Shown here piece after piece: positions 50,871 through 60,049 of a stretch of DNA of 64,000 bases. The notes under the pieces were generated by a model. It was not told the DNA's origin. It saw nothing but the letters and a program-made list of their open reading frames with translations, and ran no database searches. Numbering within the stretch: position 1 is the stretch's first letter; each line of letters starts with the position of its first letter. The stretch spans positions 22,386-86,385 of the forward strand of contig CAZVAD010000003.1 in the NCBI GenBank assembly GCA_964624645.1, written 5' to 3'. This DNA comes from Mariniphaga sp964624645 (GTDB taxonomy: Bacteria; Bacteroidota; Bacteroidia; Bacteroidales; Prolixibacteraceae). Both the position numbers and the translations under genes were made by a program.

Positions 50871-51007
50871 GACTTTTGATTTTTTAAAATTCTTTTAAAG
50901 TTACAAAATTCGGAATAATTAGCCGTTGATTTTTTAAAAAACAGGCTTATTAAGGATAAATTCCCGGATAAACCATTAAATTTGTACTTTATTTAAATTG
51001 AAGTGTT

Positions 51008-51241
51008 ATGGGTATTTTAAAAGTGATATTACTTTCCGTTGCATTGATTTCCATTGCTTTTTTGGGACTTGCCACGCAAATGCTGTTAAAGCGCGGGGGA
51101 ACTTTTCCAAATACACACATTGGCGGAAATAAACATTTAGCGAAAAAAGGGATTTGTTGTGCACAAACTGCCGACAGGCTCGAAAGGATGGACGCTCAAA
51201 AACAGATTGACTATAAGAGCATGACTATCGCTGCAGAATGA
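51008..51241 (+). CDS. Conserved-looking 77-residue membrane-anchored protein
   Basis: One N-terminal helix (ILKVILLSVALISIAFLGLA) followed by a short outer or inner part with a striking motif: KRGGTFPNTHIGGNKHLAKK, then GICCAQTADRLER. The rigid Pro/Asn/His/Gly pattern with two adjacent cysteines looks like a conserved functional site. I believe related short proteins occur in Bacteroidota, without a known role. It lies next to ApbE and within 3 kb of the nqr operon, so a role near respiratory membrane complexes is possible but unproven. Confidence 0.6.
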   Translation: MGILKVILLSVALISIAFLGLATQMLLKRGGTFPNTHIGGNKHLAKKGICCAQTADRLERMDAQKQIDYKSMTIAAE

Positions 51242-51265
51242 GGTTTTTCTGCTTCATGGCTGTTT

Positions 51266-52264
51266 CTAATTCACCAGGTGTTCATTAAAGTTTTCGCTGA
51301 AATAAATCCGGTTTTCACCATCTGAACCGGCATAGATGAAATATACTTTCAGTCCGGGAGTTTTTTCGGAAATTTCAATGGATTTTTCAAGGCCAAGCAC
51401 CATAAAAGCTGTTGCAAAAGCATCGGCATCCATGCAATTATCTGCAATGACTGTTGTGCTCAAAAGACTGTGCTGCACGGGATAGCCGGTTTTTGGGTCA
51501 ATCGTGTGCGCATATTTTTTCCCCTCTTCCACATAAAAATTCCGGTAATTTCCTGAAGTGGCCATTGCGTTGTCGGGCAGTTCTACTTTTGCCTGCAATT
51601 CATTCGATGCAAACAGGATGGTTTCTTCCGGCTTGCTGATGCCGATTGTCCAGGTGTGCCCTTTTTCGTTTTTCCCTTTGGCCACCACTTCGCCCCCGAT
51701 TTCCACCATGAAGTTTTCACATCCGTTTTCCAGTAGAAAGTCACCGATCAGGTCGGAAGTAAAGCCTTTTGCAATGGCATTCATGTCAAGCTTCATGTGC
51801 GAACTTTCCTTTTCAATCCGGCCATTGACCAACCGGACTTTTGTGTAGCCCGTGACAGCTTTCAGACTGTCAATTTTTTCGGAAGTCATTTCCTGTCTGG
51901 TTTCCGGACCGAAGCCCCAGGCATTCACCATCGGGCCGGCAGTGATATCAAAGGCGCCGTTGGTAATTGCAGAAATTTCCATTGAACGGTTGTAGCACTT
52001 CAGGAAAATTTCATCCGGCTTGACGGGTTTATTGTTGTTTATTTTTGAAATTACCGAAGTGGAATCAAAAGTTGAGAAAATCTTATTGTAACTGTTCAGT
52101 CTTTTCTGAATTTCATCATGGATGTCTTTTCCGCCCGGATGCTCATACACAATGTGGTAGTTGGTGCCATAGATAAGCCCTTCATTGTAAATATATTTTG
52201 CCGGTTGCCTGCATGAAAACAGCAAAGCCAGGGAGATTGTGAAAATAAAAAAATTGTATCTCAT
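51266..52264 (-). CDS. apbE: FAD:protein FMN transferase (ApbE), lipoprotein
   Basis: A 332-residue lipoprotein (LALLFSCRQ). It attaches FMN covalently to Thr of the S/D-G-A/G-T motifs of NqrB, NqrC and similar proteins in the periplasm. Family motifs: FDITAGPMVNAWGFGP, KLDMNAIAKGFTSDLIGDFL, NFMVEIGGEVVAKGKN, MATSGNYRNFYVEEGKKYAH, TIDPKTGYPV and a metal-site DADAFATAFMVLG. The frame extends to 52324, but the ATG at 52264 gives the proper lipoprotein signal. Its location 1.6 kb from nqrA fits its job of maturing NqrB and NqrC. Confidence 0.93.
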   Translation of the reverse strand: MRYNFFIFTISLALLFSCRQPAKYIYNEGLIYGTNYHIVYEHPGGKDIHDEIQKRLNSYNKIFSTFDSTSVISKINNNKPVKPDEIFLKCYNRSMEISAITNGAFDITAGPMVNAWGFGPETRQEMTSEKIDSLKAVTGYTKVRLVNGRIEKESSHMKLDMNAIAKGFTSDLIGDFLLENGCENFMVEIGGEVVAKGKNEKGHTWTIGISKPEETILFASNELQAKVELPDNAMATSGNYRNFYVEEGKKYAHTIDPKTGYPVQHSLLSTTVIADNCMDADAFATAFMVLGLEKSIEISEKTPGLKVYFIYAGSDGENRIYFSENFNEHLVN

Positions 52265-52329
52265 TTTTTCGGATTGAAAATTCAGGACGAAAGTACAGAA
52301 TATTCCAAAATTTAAGCGCTCCAATAGGT

Positions 52330-53613
52330 TTACCGGTTGAATTTTGAATTTAGCTGACGGTAGCCCACCAACCTGTCATATCTGCTGCTCATTTCGTGGT
52401 AATAGACAAAAATCTGATAATCGTTTTCCGTTTGCCAGAAACTGCCTTCAAGGTTCTTGTGGTCAGCCACATGAGAGCCATTTGGCACATAGACGTACAT
52501 GAAATTATAATAGCCTTGCTTCAGCAAAAGGGTGAGTTCGTATGCGCTGGTGTCGAAATTCCATGTCATTTCATTGGTTTTGTTTGCATTCCAGTAGTTC
52601 AGCGCACCAAAAACATTCACGGTTCCGCCAAGCAGAACCGATTCCATCGGCAGGGTGAAATGTACAAAAGTATAATCACATTCGGTGTCGAAATCCTCCA
52701 CCTCCCGGTCCTGGCTCTCCACTGCAAACTTTCCGTTCATCTCCTCATATTCAAAATAACGCCGGTTGCTTCTGAGTTCATCTGTCATCAGCGTTTTGTG
52801 GAAATAGGGTCGGTGAAAATCGGTGGCAAGCACATTTTCGCCATTCACGCGGTTGGTGCGGATGTCGAAATACCTGAACTCATTTCCGGCCACGAAAACA
52901 TTTTCACGGTTGTAGTCATAAATCAATGTCCGGTTGCGGATGAAAAGAGGCTTTAAGTTGCGGATGGCATTGTCCCACCGGTTGTTTTGCATGACCACCA
53001 CTTTCACTTCCTGCTGCGGGTTGTCAATGGGGAGATTGTCGTGAAAAACCGTAAAATCCACTTCGTGATTTTCCCCTTTGAATGCATCAAGCGTAGCACG
53101 ATGAACGGTTCCCTCAATGCCAACAAGGGGTTCAACCACATGAAAACGTTTGGTGAGCACAATGTTCTCCTTGTCGCCGTTTTCGTAAACCACCAGTGCG
53201 TAATTCCCGGATAATTTAAAACCCATATTCTCATTGGGGAGATAGATTCTGTAGTTCACATATTTGAAAGTGGTGTTGAACGAACGGGCAAAATCATCCA
53301 CCACATATTCAGTAAATCCCTCAATATAATCGCTTTGCGGAATGAAACTTTCATTCCAGCCGGCATCACAATGAATGATGGTGTAGTAATAATCCTTTAT
53401 TTCACCCGATAAATCATCGAATTTAAAAACCAGGGGATTTTCCTCTCCCATTTCCCAGACTGGATTTGACAATTCAAAACCATCACGGTACATCAGCACA
53501 GTTTTAATGTTTTCATTATAAACCGCATTTTCGTAATAGAAATTACCATCTTGCGCCTTCCCGGAATGAAAAAGCAAGAGCAGAAAAAAAAGTATTGCAA
53601 TTATTTTCTTCAT
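52330..53613 (-). CDS. Type IX secretion system plug-type protein (DUF5103)
   Basis: A 427-residue protein with a signal peptide (KKIIAILFFLLLLFHSGKAQ). The body matches DUF5103: YENAVYNENIKTVLMYRDGF, SNPVWEMGEENPLVFKFDDL, YTIIHCDAGWNESFIPQSDY, YALVVYENGDKENIVLTKRF and LLGGTVNVFGALNYWNANKT. The family is now named for a plug protein of the Sov translocon of type IX secretion. The protease at 856-2499 is a likely T9SS cargo. A minus-strand TAAATTTG (53653-53660) is a likely -7 box. Confidence 0.85.
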   Translation of the reverse strand: MKKIIAILFFLLLLFHSGKAQDGNFYYENAVYNENIKTVLMYRDGFELSNPVWEMGEENPLVFKFDDLSGEIKDYYYTIIHCDAGWNESFIPQSDYIEGFTEYVVDDFARSFNTTFKYVNYRIYLPNENMGFKLSGNYALVVYENGDKENIVLTKRFHVVEPLVGIEGTVHRATLDAFKGENHEVDFTVFHDNLPIDNPQQEVKVVVMQNNRWDNAIRNLKPLFIRNRTLIYDYNRENVFVAGNEFRYFDIRTNRVNGENVLATDFHRPYFHKTLMTDELRSNRRYFEYEEMNGKFAVESQDREVEDFDTECDYTFVHFTLPMESVLLGGTVNVFGALNYWNANKTNEMTWNFDTSAYELTLLLKQGYYNFMYVYVPNGSHVADHKNLEGSFWQTENDYQIFVYYHEMSSRYDRLVGYRQLNSKFNR

Positions 53614-53836
53614 ATTAAATTGTTACCAGAAAGAGAATGAGCAATTATTGTACAAATTTACATTTAAAAATAGGAAACGCGCCAGCATCTTCCTTCTTGA
53701 ATAACGGCGGATTGGGGGAATTAATTTCAATAATAGGACTCAATTTTCAAAAGAACTGTAACAGAGCGAGATGCCTCCCTAAAAATATATTAATATATTT
53801 ATATTGTCAGAACTTTGTACTTTTCAACTTTCCTGA

Positions 53837-53867
53837 TTGCTAAAAGCGAATTTATTAATTATTTTTG
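53837..53867 (+). promoter_or_regulatory. Promoter of the nqr operon
   Basis: TTG (53837-53839), 20 bases, then TATTTTTG (53860-53867): a full match to the Bacteroidota promoter. Predicted start near 53871, giving a leader of about 31 bases before nqrA. Confidence 0.7.
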
Positions 53868-53901
53868 CCCACTTTAAAAATAACACTATTCTTGATTTAA
53901 G

Positions 53902-55248
53902 ATGTCGAAGATTATAAAATTAAGGAAAGGGTTGGACATAAAGTTGAAAGGCACAGCAGAAACAGTGCTCGAAACGCTGCCCGTTCCTTCAATAATAGCA
54001 TTAAAACCCACAAACTTTCCGGGATTGACACCCAAAATGAGCGTTAAGCCGGGAGCTGTGGTGAAAGCGGGCGAAGCGCTGTTCTACAACAAGTACCATC
54101 CGGAAGTAGTATTCACCGCCCCCTATGGCGGAAAGGTTGCTTCGGTGAACTTAGGCGAACGCCGGCGCGTTTTGGAAGTGGTGATAGAAACCGATCCTCA
54201 GGCTGGTTTTGCAGAATTTAAATCGGGAGACCCCTCGGAGCTTTCTTCCGAAGAAATCAAGGCAGAGCTTCTGAGCAGCGGTTTGTGGCCGTTTATCAAA
54301 CGTCGTCCCTACGGAATCGTTGCTTTGCCGGATGATGAGCCAAAAGCCATTTTTATTTCCACGTTTGACACGGCGCCGCTTGCACCCGACTATAATTTTA
54401 TTTTAGAAGGGCAAATGGGAACCTTTCAGACCGGAATCAACGCTCTGGCAAAGCTTACAACAGGGAAAGTGCATTTGGGCGTGCAGGAAAAATCGGTGTT
54501 CGGTAATATAAAAAATGTTGAATTCCATGCTTTCTCGGGGCCGCACCCCGCCGGAAATGTTGGCGTGCAGATTCATCACGTGTCGCCTGTGAATAAGGGA
54601 GAGGTGGTTTGGACCATCAATCCGCAGGATGTGCTGTTTATCGGCAGATTGTTTGAAACCGGGAAAACCGATTTCACAAAAATATTTGCACTGACCGGCT
54701 CCGAAGTGGAAAAACCAAAGTATTTCCAGACACTGCTCGGCGCTCAGGTTTCTGAAATAACCCAAGGGCACCTGAAAAAATCAGACTACAAGCAGCGGAT
54801 TATCAGTGGGAATGTCCTCACGGGAACCAAAGTGAATTCCATAAATTATGTGGGATATTACGATTCGCAAATCACCGTTATCCCCGAAGGGGATGAATAT
54901 GAACTTCTGGGATGGGCATCTCCGGGTTTGAAGAAGCACAGCGCTTCAAAAACATTTCTTTCCTCCCTGTTTCCCAAAAAAGAGTATGCATTGAATGCCA
55001 ATCTTCATGGGGGCGAGCGCGCTTTTGTCATGTCGGGGCAGTATGAAAGTGTTGTTCCGATGGACATTTTGCCCGTCTATTTGCTGAAAGCCATTTTAGC
55101 CAACGATGTGGATAAAATGGAACAATTGGGGCTTTATGAAGTGATAGAGGAAGATTTTGCGTTGTGTGAATATGTCTGCGCTTCAAAAATCAAAGTGCAG
55201 GATATTTTGCGGAACGGAATCAATACAATGATAAAAGAACTTGGATAA
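53902..55248 (+). CDS. nqrA: Na+-translocating NADH:quinone reductase subunit A
   Basis: A 448-residue peripheral subunit of Na+-NQR, normal length. Recognisable parts: IKLRKGLDIKLKGTAETVLE, VKAGEALFYNKYHPEVVFTA, HAFSGPHPAGNVGVQIHHVS, HGGERAFVMSGQYESVVPMD and LCEYVCASKIKVQDILRNGI. It is first in a six-gene operon. A 146-base stretch separates it from nqrB, longer than the 6-17 bases between the other genes. Confidence 0.97.
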   Translation: MSKIIKLRKGLDIKLKGTAETVLETLPVPSIIALKPTNFPGLTPKMSVKPGAVVKAGEALFYNKYHPEVVFTAPYGGKVASVNLGERRRVLEVVIETDPQAGFAEFKSGDPSELSSEEIKAELLSSGLWPFIKRRPYGIVALPDDEPKAIFISTFDTAPLAPDYNFILEGQMGTFQTGINALAKLTTGKVHLGVQEKSVFGNIKNVEFHAFSGPHPAGNVGVQIHHVSPVNKGEVVWTINPQDVLFIGRLFETGKTDFTKIFALTGSEVEKPKYFQTLLGAQVSEITQGHLKKSDYKQRIISGNVLTGTKVNSINYVGYYDSQITVIPEGDEYELLGWASPGLKKHSASKTFLSSLFPKKEYALNANLHGGERAFVMSGQYESVVPMDILPVYLLKAILANDVDKMEQLGLYEVIEEDFALCEYVCASKIKVQDILRNGINTMIKELG

Positions 55249-55394
55249 TTTCTGAAAAGTAGAATATATTCTGATTCGGATAAAATGAGCATGTGAAAGT
55301 ATTTAACAGAAGAACAGACAGTTGATACAAAACGGATTTTAGTTTCATGCGCACTCCATTTTTTATCCTTTAAAAAATTAACAATTACAAAAAA

Positions 55395-56552
55395 ATGAAA
55401 TTCATAAGAAATTTTTTTGAAAAAACAGAACCTTACGTACAGAAAGGAGCCAGGTACCATTGGCTGCAATCTTTGCATGACGGGTTCTTTACCTTTTTAT
55501 TTGTGCCTAAGAACACTTCCAGAACCGGAACGCATATTCACGATTATATCGATATGAAGCGTACCATGACTGTTGTTGTTCTGGCATTGATCCCATCGCT
55601 GCTGTTTGGAATGTACAATGTCGGATACCAGCATTTTAAGGCCATCGGAGAGTTGGCTTCGACCGGTTTTTTTGAGCTGTTTTTCTACGGATTTCTGAAA
55701 GTGCTGCCCATCGTCATTGTTTCCTATGTGGTGGGGCTTGGGATCGAGTTTGTTTTTGCCCAGCTGCGCGGACATGAAATCAACGAAGGCTTTCTGGTTT
55801 CAGGAATGCTGATTCCCCTGATAATGCCCGTTGAAACCCCGCTGTGGATGATTGCCATTGCCACGGCATTTGCTGTTATTTTCGGGAAGGAAGTCTTTGG
55901 AGGCACCGGCATGAATGTCTGGAATCCGGCGCTGGTGGCGCGTGCTTTCCTCTTTTTTGCCTATCCGGTGCAAATGTCGGGAAACGCAGTCTGGGTACCC
56001 CTTGCCGAAAGCGATATTCCGGTTGATGGTTTCACCGGCGCCACCGCATTGGCGGATATAGGTGCAGGGCATGTTAATTTCAGCGTTGCCGAGGCAATTT
56101 TCGGTTTAATTCCCGGTTCAATCGGTGAAACCTCTGTGATTGCCATTCTGATCGGGGCGGTCATTCTGATTATTACCGGAATAGGAAGCTGGAAAATTAT
56201 GGTTTCCACAATTGCCGGAGGGCTGATCACGGGGCTGATTTTCAATATTTTTGCCGTAAATCCGTTGATGGAATTTCCTTACTGGCAGCATCTGCTTATC
56301 GGCGGTTTTGCCTTTGGTACTGTGTTTATGGCCACCGACCCGGTTTCGGCAGCACAAACTGAAAAGGGAAAATGGATTTATGGTTTTCTCATCGGGGTTT
56401 TAGCCATCATCATCCGGGTTGTCAATCCTGCTTATCCTGAAGGAATGATGCTTTCAATCCTTCTGATGAACACTTTTGCGCCGCTCATCGATTATTATGT
56501 GGTGCAGGGGCACATCAACCGCCGGCTGAAACGGGCAAAACTTTCTGTTTAA
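55395..56552 (+). CDS. nqrB: Na+-NQR subunit B
   Basis: A 385-residue, about ten-helix membrane subunit that carries covalent FMN and forms part of the sodium path. The flavinylation motif TGAT lies at 214-217 (Thr217 in VDGFTGATALADIG). GKEVFGGTGMNVWNPALVAR and TDPVSAAQTEKGKWIYG are typical. ApbE encoded nearby would add the FMN. Confidence 0.97.
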   Translation: MKFIRNFFEKTEPYVQKGARYHWLQSLHDGFFTFLFVPKNTSRTGTHIHDYIDMKRTMTVVVLALIPSLLFGMYNVGYQHFKAIGELASTGFFELFFYGFLKVLPIVIVSYVVGLGIEFVFAQLRGHEINEGFLVSGMLIPLIMPVETPLWMIAIATAFAVIFGKEVFGGTGMNVWNPALVARAFLFFAYPVQMSGNAVWVPLAESDIPVDGFTGATALADIGAGHVNFSVAEAIFGLIPGSIGETSVIAILIGAVILIITGIGSWKIMVSTIAGGLITGLIFNIFAVNPLMEFPYWQHLLIGGFAFGTVFMATDPVSAAQTEKGKWIYGFLIGVLAIIIRVVNPAYPEGMMLSILLMNTFAPLIDYYVVQGHINRRLKRAKLSV

Positions 56553-56563
56553 TTGTAAAAATA

Positions 56564-57268
56564 ATGATTATGGACAGGAACAGTAATATTTATACATTTA
56601 TTTATGCATCGGTGATGGTTGTCTTTGTTGCCGCTGTGCTTGCAGCAGTTGCCATGGCATTGAAACCCATGCAGACCCGGAATTTTGAAATTGAGAAAAA
56701 GCAGAATATTCTGGCATCCGTCAACATTGCGGCTTCAGTTGAAGAAACCGAAGAGCTTTATGCAGACAACATCAAAAACCTTTATGTTGTGAATGCAAAA
56801 GGCGAAAGGGTTGACGGCATTGACGGGTTTGAAGTGGATCTGAAAAAGGAAAAGGCAAAACCTGCACAAGAGCGGAATTTGCCGGTTTTTGAGTGCGAAA
56901 CGGAAAATGGGCTCAAATATATTTTTCCGCTTTATGGCGCCGGTTTGTGGGGGCCAATCTGGGGTTTTGTTTCTCTGGATGCAGATATGAATACAATTTA
57001 CGGAGCTTATTTCGACCATGAAGGGGAGACCCCGGGGCTTGGCGCTGAAATTTCAACCGGATGGTTTCAGCAGGAGTTCAAAGGGAAAAAGCTTTTTGAT
57101 GAAACCGGGAAACTGGTTTCTATAATAGTTAAAAAAACAGGACAAAATGCGCCTGCTGAACACAGCGTTGATGGTGTTTCAGGAGGCACAATAACCAGCA
57201 AGGGGCTGGAGGATATGCTCCTTGCAGATTTTTCAGGTTACAAGGAATTCTTATTAAAGATTAAATAA
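56564..57268 (+). CDS. nqrC: Na+-NQR subunit C
   Basis: A 234-residue subunit with one N-terminal helix (SVMVVFVAAVLAAVAMALKP) and a periplasmic FMN-binding domain. GAGLWGPIWGFVSLDADMNT and HEGETPGLGAEIS are conserved. The flavinylation motif reads VSGGTITSK with Thr209; SGAT is the commoner form, but SGGT is within the ApbE consensus. A second ATG at 56570 is an alternative start. Confidence 0.96.
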   Translation: MIMDRNSNIYTFIYASVMVVFVAAVLAAVAMALKPMQTRNFEIEKKQNILASVNIAASVEETEELYADNIKNLYVVNAKGERVDGIDGFEVDLKKEKAKPAQERNLPVFECETENGLKYIFPLYGAGLWGPIWGFVSLDADMNTIYGAYFDHEGETPGLGAEISTGWFQQEFKGKKLFDETGKLVSIIVKKTGQNAPAEHSVDGVSGGTITSKGLEDMLLADFSGYKEFLLKIK

Positions 57269-57274
57269 ATTGCT

Positions 57275-57919
57275 ATGGGCGAACCACTTTTTTCAAGAAA
57301 GAATCTGAAGTTACTGACTGACCCGCTGAATGACAGCAACCCGATTACCGTTCAGGTATTGGGGATTTGTTCGGCGCTTGCGGTAACAGCACAATTGAAA
57401 CCATCCATTGTTATGACCATTTCGGTTATGGCTGTGATTGGTTTTTCCAATATTATCATTTCACTTTTACGAAATACCATTCCCAACCGGATACGGATTA
57501 TTGTACAGCTTGTGATTGTTGCCATGCTGGTTATTTTAGTCGATCAGGTGCTGAAAGCCTATGTTTATGATGTGAGCAAGCAACTTTCAGTATTTGTCGG
57601 ATTGATTATCACCAACTGCATCATTATGGGGCGCATTGAGGCTTTTGCTTTAGGAAACCGTCCCTGGCCCTCTTTTCTTGATGGTGTGGGCAATGCCGCA
57701 GGGTATGGAGTAATTCTGATTATTGTCGGCTTTTTCCGCGAACTGTTCGGCTCGGGGTCAATATACGGATTCCGGGTTATTCCCGAGAGCTGGTATATTG
57801 CCAACGGAGGTTTTTACGAAAACAACGGAATGATGATTTTACCCCCGATGGCGCTGATTACCATTGGAATTATCATTTGGGTGCAGCGCAGCCGGAACCG
57901 TAAATTAATTGAAGATTAA
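57275..57919 (+). CDS. nqrD: Na+-NQR subunit D
   Basis: A 214-residue, six-helix membrane subunit. PLNDSNPITVQVLGICSALAV carries the Cys, and TNCIIMGRIEAFALGNRPWP the second Cys, that together with NqrE hold the intramembrane iron centre. The end GMMILPPMALITIGIIIWVQ is typical. It starts 6 bases after nqrC. Confidence 0.97.
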   Translation: MGEPLFSRKNLKLLTDPLNDSNPITVQVLGICSALAVTAQLKPSIVMTISVMAVIGFSNIIISLLRNTIPNRIRIIVQLVIVAMLVILVDQVLKAYVYDVSKQLSVFVGLIITNCIIMGRIEAFALGNRPWPSFLDGVGNAAGYGVILIIVGFFRELFGSGSIYGFRVIPESWYIANGGFYENNGMMILPPMALITIGIIIWVQRSRNRKLIED

Positions 57920-57936
57920 CCTGCAAAACTGACGAT

Positions 57937-58554
57937 ATGGAAAATCTGATAAATATTTTTATAAAATCAATTTTTATTGAGAACATGATTTTTGCCTATT
58001 TCTTAGGCATGTGTTCTTATCTGGCGGTGTCAAAAACTGTGAAAACCGCCATGGGTTTAGGCATTGCAGTTACTTTTGTGCTGGCTATCACCCTGCCGGT
58101 TGACTACCTGCTTGAAAACTATGTATTGAAAGAAGGCGCACTGGCGTGGCTGAGTCCGGGACTTGCCGATGTGGATTTGAGTTTTCTCTCTTTCATCATG
58201 TTTATTGCTGTCATTGCATCAATTGTTCAGTTGGTTGAAATGGTTGTGGAAAAATTCACACCGGCGCTTTATAATCAGCTGGGAATTTTTCTTCCGCTGA
58301 TTGCGGTGAATTGCGCTATTTTAGGCGGCTCTCTGTTTATGCAGCAAAAAGCTTTTCTCAATGTGGCAGAAGCTACGGTTTACGGGCTTGGTTCAGGAGT
58401 CGGATGGTTGCTTGCCATAATCGGTATTGCTGCAATTCGTGAGAAAATACAATATTCCAATGTGCCGGCTCCGTTGCGCGGGTTAGGCGTGACGTTTATT
58501 GTTACGGGTCTTATGGGGCTGGCATTTATGGGATTTATGGGAATAAAATTATAA
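57937..58554 (+). CDS. nqrE: Na+-NQR subunit E
   Basis: A 205-residue, six-helix subunit, the inverted partner of NqrD. FLGMCSYLAVSKTVKTAMGL and LIAVNCAILGGSLFMQQKAF hold the cysteines of the shared Fe site. The length and the 17-base spacing from nqrD are typical. Confidence 0.97.
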   Translation: MENLINIFIKSIFIENMIFAYFLGMCSYLAVSKTVKTAMGLGIAVTFVLAITLPVDYLLENYVLKEGALAWLSPGLADVDLSFLSFIMFIAVIASIVQLVEMVVEKFTPALYNQLGIFLPLIAVNCAILGGSLFMQQKAFLNVAEATVYGLGSGVGWLLAIIGIAAIREKIQYSNVPAPLRGLGVTFIVTGLMGLAFMGFMGIKL

Positions 58555-58566
58555 AATAAAATTTCA

Positions 58567-59829
58567 ATGTTAGTTCTTTCAACACAAATAACAGTTATAG
58601 TTGCCAGTGTGGCAGTATTTCTGAGCGTTGTTGTGCTGCTGGTGGGTATCCTGCTTTTTGCCAAGAAAAAGCTGATTCCTTCGGGGGAAGTGAAAATCAG
58701 TATCAACGAGGGGGAGCATGAAATCATGGCAGAACCCGGGGATACGCTGCTGACCACACTGAGCAACAGTAAAATTTTCCTTCCGTCTGCCTGTGGCGGT
58801 GGCGGAACATGCGCCATGTGCCGGTGTCAGGTGCTTGATGGCGGCGGCTCCATTTTGCCTACTGAAACCAACTTCTTCACAAGAAAAGAGCAGAATGACA
58901 ACTGGCGTCTGGCGTGTCAGGTCAAAGTGAAGGATAACCTCAACATAATAGTTCCGCAGGAAGTCTTAGGCGTTAAAAAATGGGAATGCGAAGTGGTTTC
59001 CAATAAGAATGTGGCTACGTTTATCAAGGAGTTTGTGGTGAAACTGCCCGAAGGGGAAAACCTGAATTTCAAATCGGGCGGATACATTCAGATTGATGTT
59101 CCCAAAATTGAAGTGGATTTTGCGACCATGGACATCGAAGAAAAGTACCGCGATGAATGGGAGAAGTTCGGCATGTTCAACCTGAAGATGAAAAACCCGG
59201 AACCGACATTCCGCGCCTATTCCATGGCCAATCATCCGGCAGAGGGAAATATCATCATGCTGAATATCCGTATTGCAACTCCTCCCTGGGATCGTGCCAA
59301 CAATGCTTTCAAAAAGGTGAACCCGGGAATTTGTTCTTCATATATTTTCGCACTGAAACCGGGTGATAAAGTGGATATTTCCGGGCCTTACGGAGAATTT
59401 TTCCTGAAAGACAACGACAACGAGATGATGTTCATTGGTGGCGGCGCAGGAATGGCGCCGATGCGTTCGCATCTTTTCCACCTTTTCCACACCGTGAAAG
59501 AGCGGAAAAAGAAAGTGTCGTTCTGGTATGGAGCCAGATCATGGAAAGAGGTCTTTTATTATGAGCAATTCCGTGATATTGAAAAAAACTATGACAATTT
59601 TGAGTTTCATCTGGCGCTCTCCGAGCCTCTTCCCAATGACAAATGGGATGGCCCGACCGGATTTATCCATCAGGTGATTTATGACAATTATCTGAATAAA
59701 CACGAAGAGCCGGAAGAAATTGATTACTACCTCTGCGGCCCGCCCATGATGAACGATGCCGTGCAGAAAATGCTCTACAATCTGGGAGTTCCCGAGGACA
59801 ATATCGCTTACGATGATTTTGGAAGCTGA
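58567..59829 (+). CDS. nqrF: Na+-NQR subunit F, NADH-oxidising
   Basis: A 420-residue subunit, entry point for electrons. One N-terminal helix precedes a [2Fe-2S] ferredoxin domain (SACGGGGTCAMCRCQV with four Cys including WRLACQVKV). The flavin reductase part has RAYSMANHP for FAD binding and FIGGGAGMAPMRSHLFHLFH for NADH, ending in the aromatic/Gly tail NIAYDDFGS. It is the last gene of the operon; an intrinsic terminator follows 12 bases after the stop. Confidence 0.97.
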   Translation: MLVLSTQITVIVASVAVFLSVVVLLVGILLFAKKKLIPSGEVKISINEGEHEIMAEPGDTLLTTLSNSKIFLPSACGGGGTCAMCRCQVLDGGGSILPTETNFFTRKEQNDNWRLACQVKVKDNLNIIVPQEVLGVKKWECEVVSNKNVATFIKEFVVKLPEGENLNFKSGGYIQIDVPKIEVDFATMDIEEKYRDEWEKFGMFNLKMKNPEPTFRAYSMANHPAEGNIIMLNIRIATPPWDRANNAFKKVNPGICSSYIFALKPGDKVDISGPYGEFFLKDNDNEMMFIGGGAGMAPMRSHLFHLFHTVKERKKKVSFWYGARSWKEVFYYEQFRDIEKNYDNFEFHLALSEPLPNDKWDGPTGFIHQVIYDNYLNKHEEPEEIDYYLCGPPMMNDAVQKMLYNLGVPEDNIAYDDFGS

Positions 59830-59840
59830 TGTTTTCCAGG

Positions 59841-59875
59841 AAAAAGGGTTGCCGGAAAACGACAACCCTTTTTTT
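59841..59875 (+). terminator. Strong intrinsic terminator of the nqr operon
   Basis: AAAAAGGGTTG and CAACCCTTTTT form a perfect 11-bp stem around an 11-base loop, followed by more Ts. It lies directly after nqrF. Confidence 0.85.
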
Positions 59876-60014
59876 CAGGAAATTATCTGTTTGCTCCGGC
59901 AGTCATTCCATGATGCCTTGCCAGATAGCCGGAATGCTTGCGGGAATAGAGCCGGATTCGGTTCTAAAAAACTTTTTTCTGATTCAGTAAAGGCGCTTTA
60001 ACCATTCTGTTCTG

Positions 60015-60022
60015 TATCTTTG
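60015..60022 (+). promoter_or_regulatory. -7 box of the 705-residue exported protein gene
   Basis: TATCTTTG matches TAnnTTTG. The predicted start near 60026 gives a leader of about 24 bases before the ATG at 60050. An in-frame codon at 60020 overlaps this box and so is unlikely to be the start. Confidence 0.45.
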
Positions 60023-60049
60023 AGCTATTGTACAATAAATCGGGCTCAC

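Noticed and set aside
53637..53843. 68-codon plus-strand frame between the T9SS plug gene and nqrA
   Set aside because: It lies in an AT-rich promoter region, overlaps the likely promoters of both flanking genes, and its peptide is low quality.
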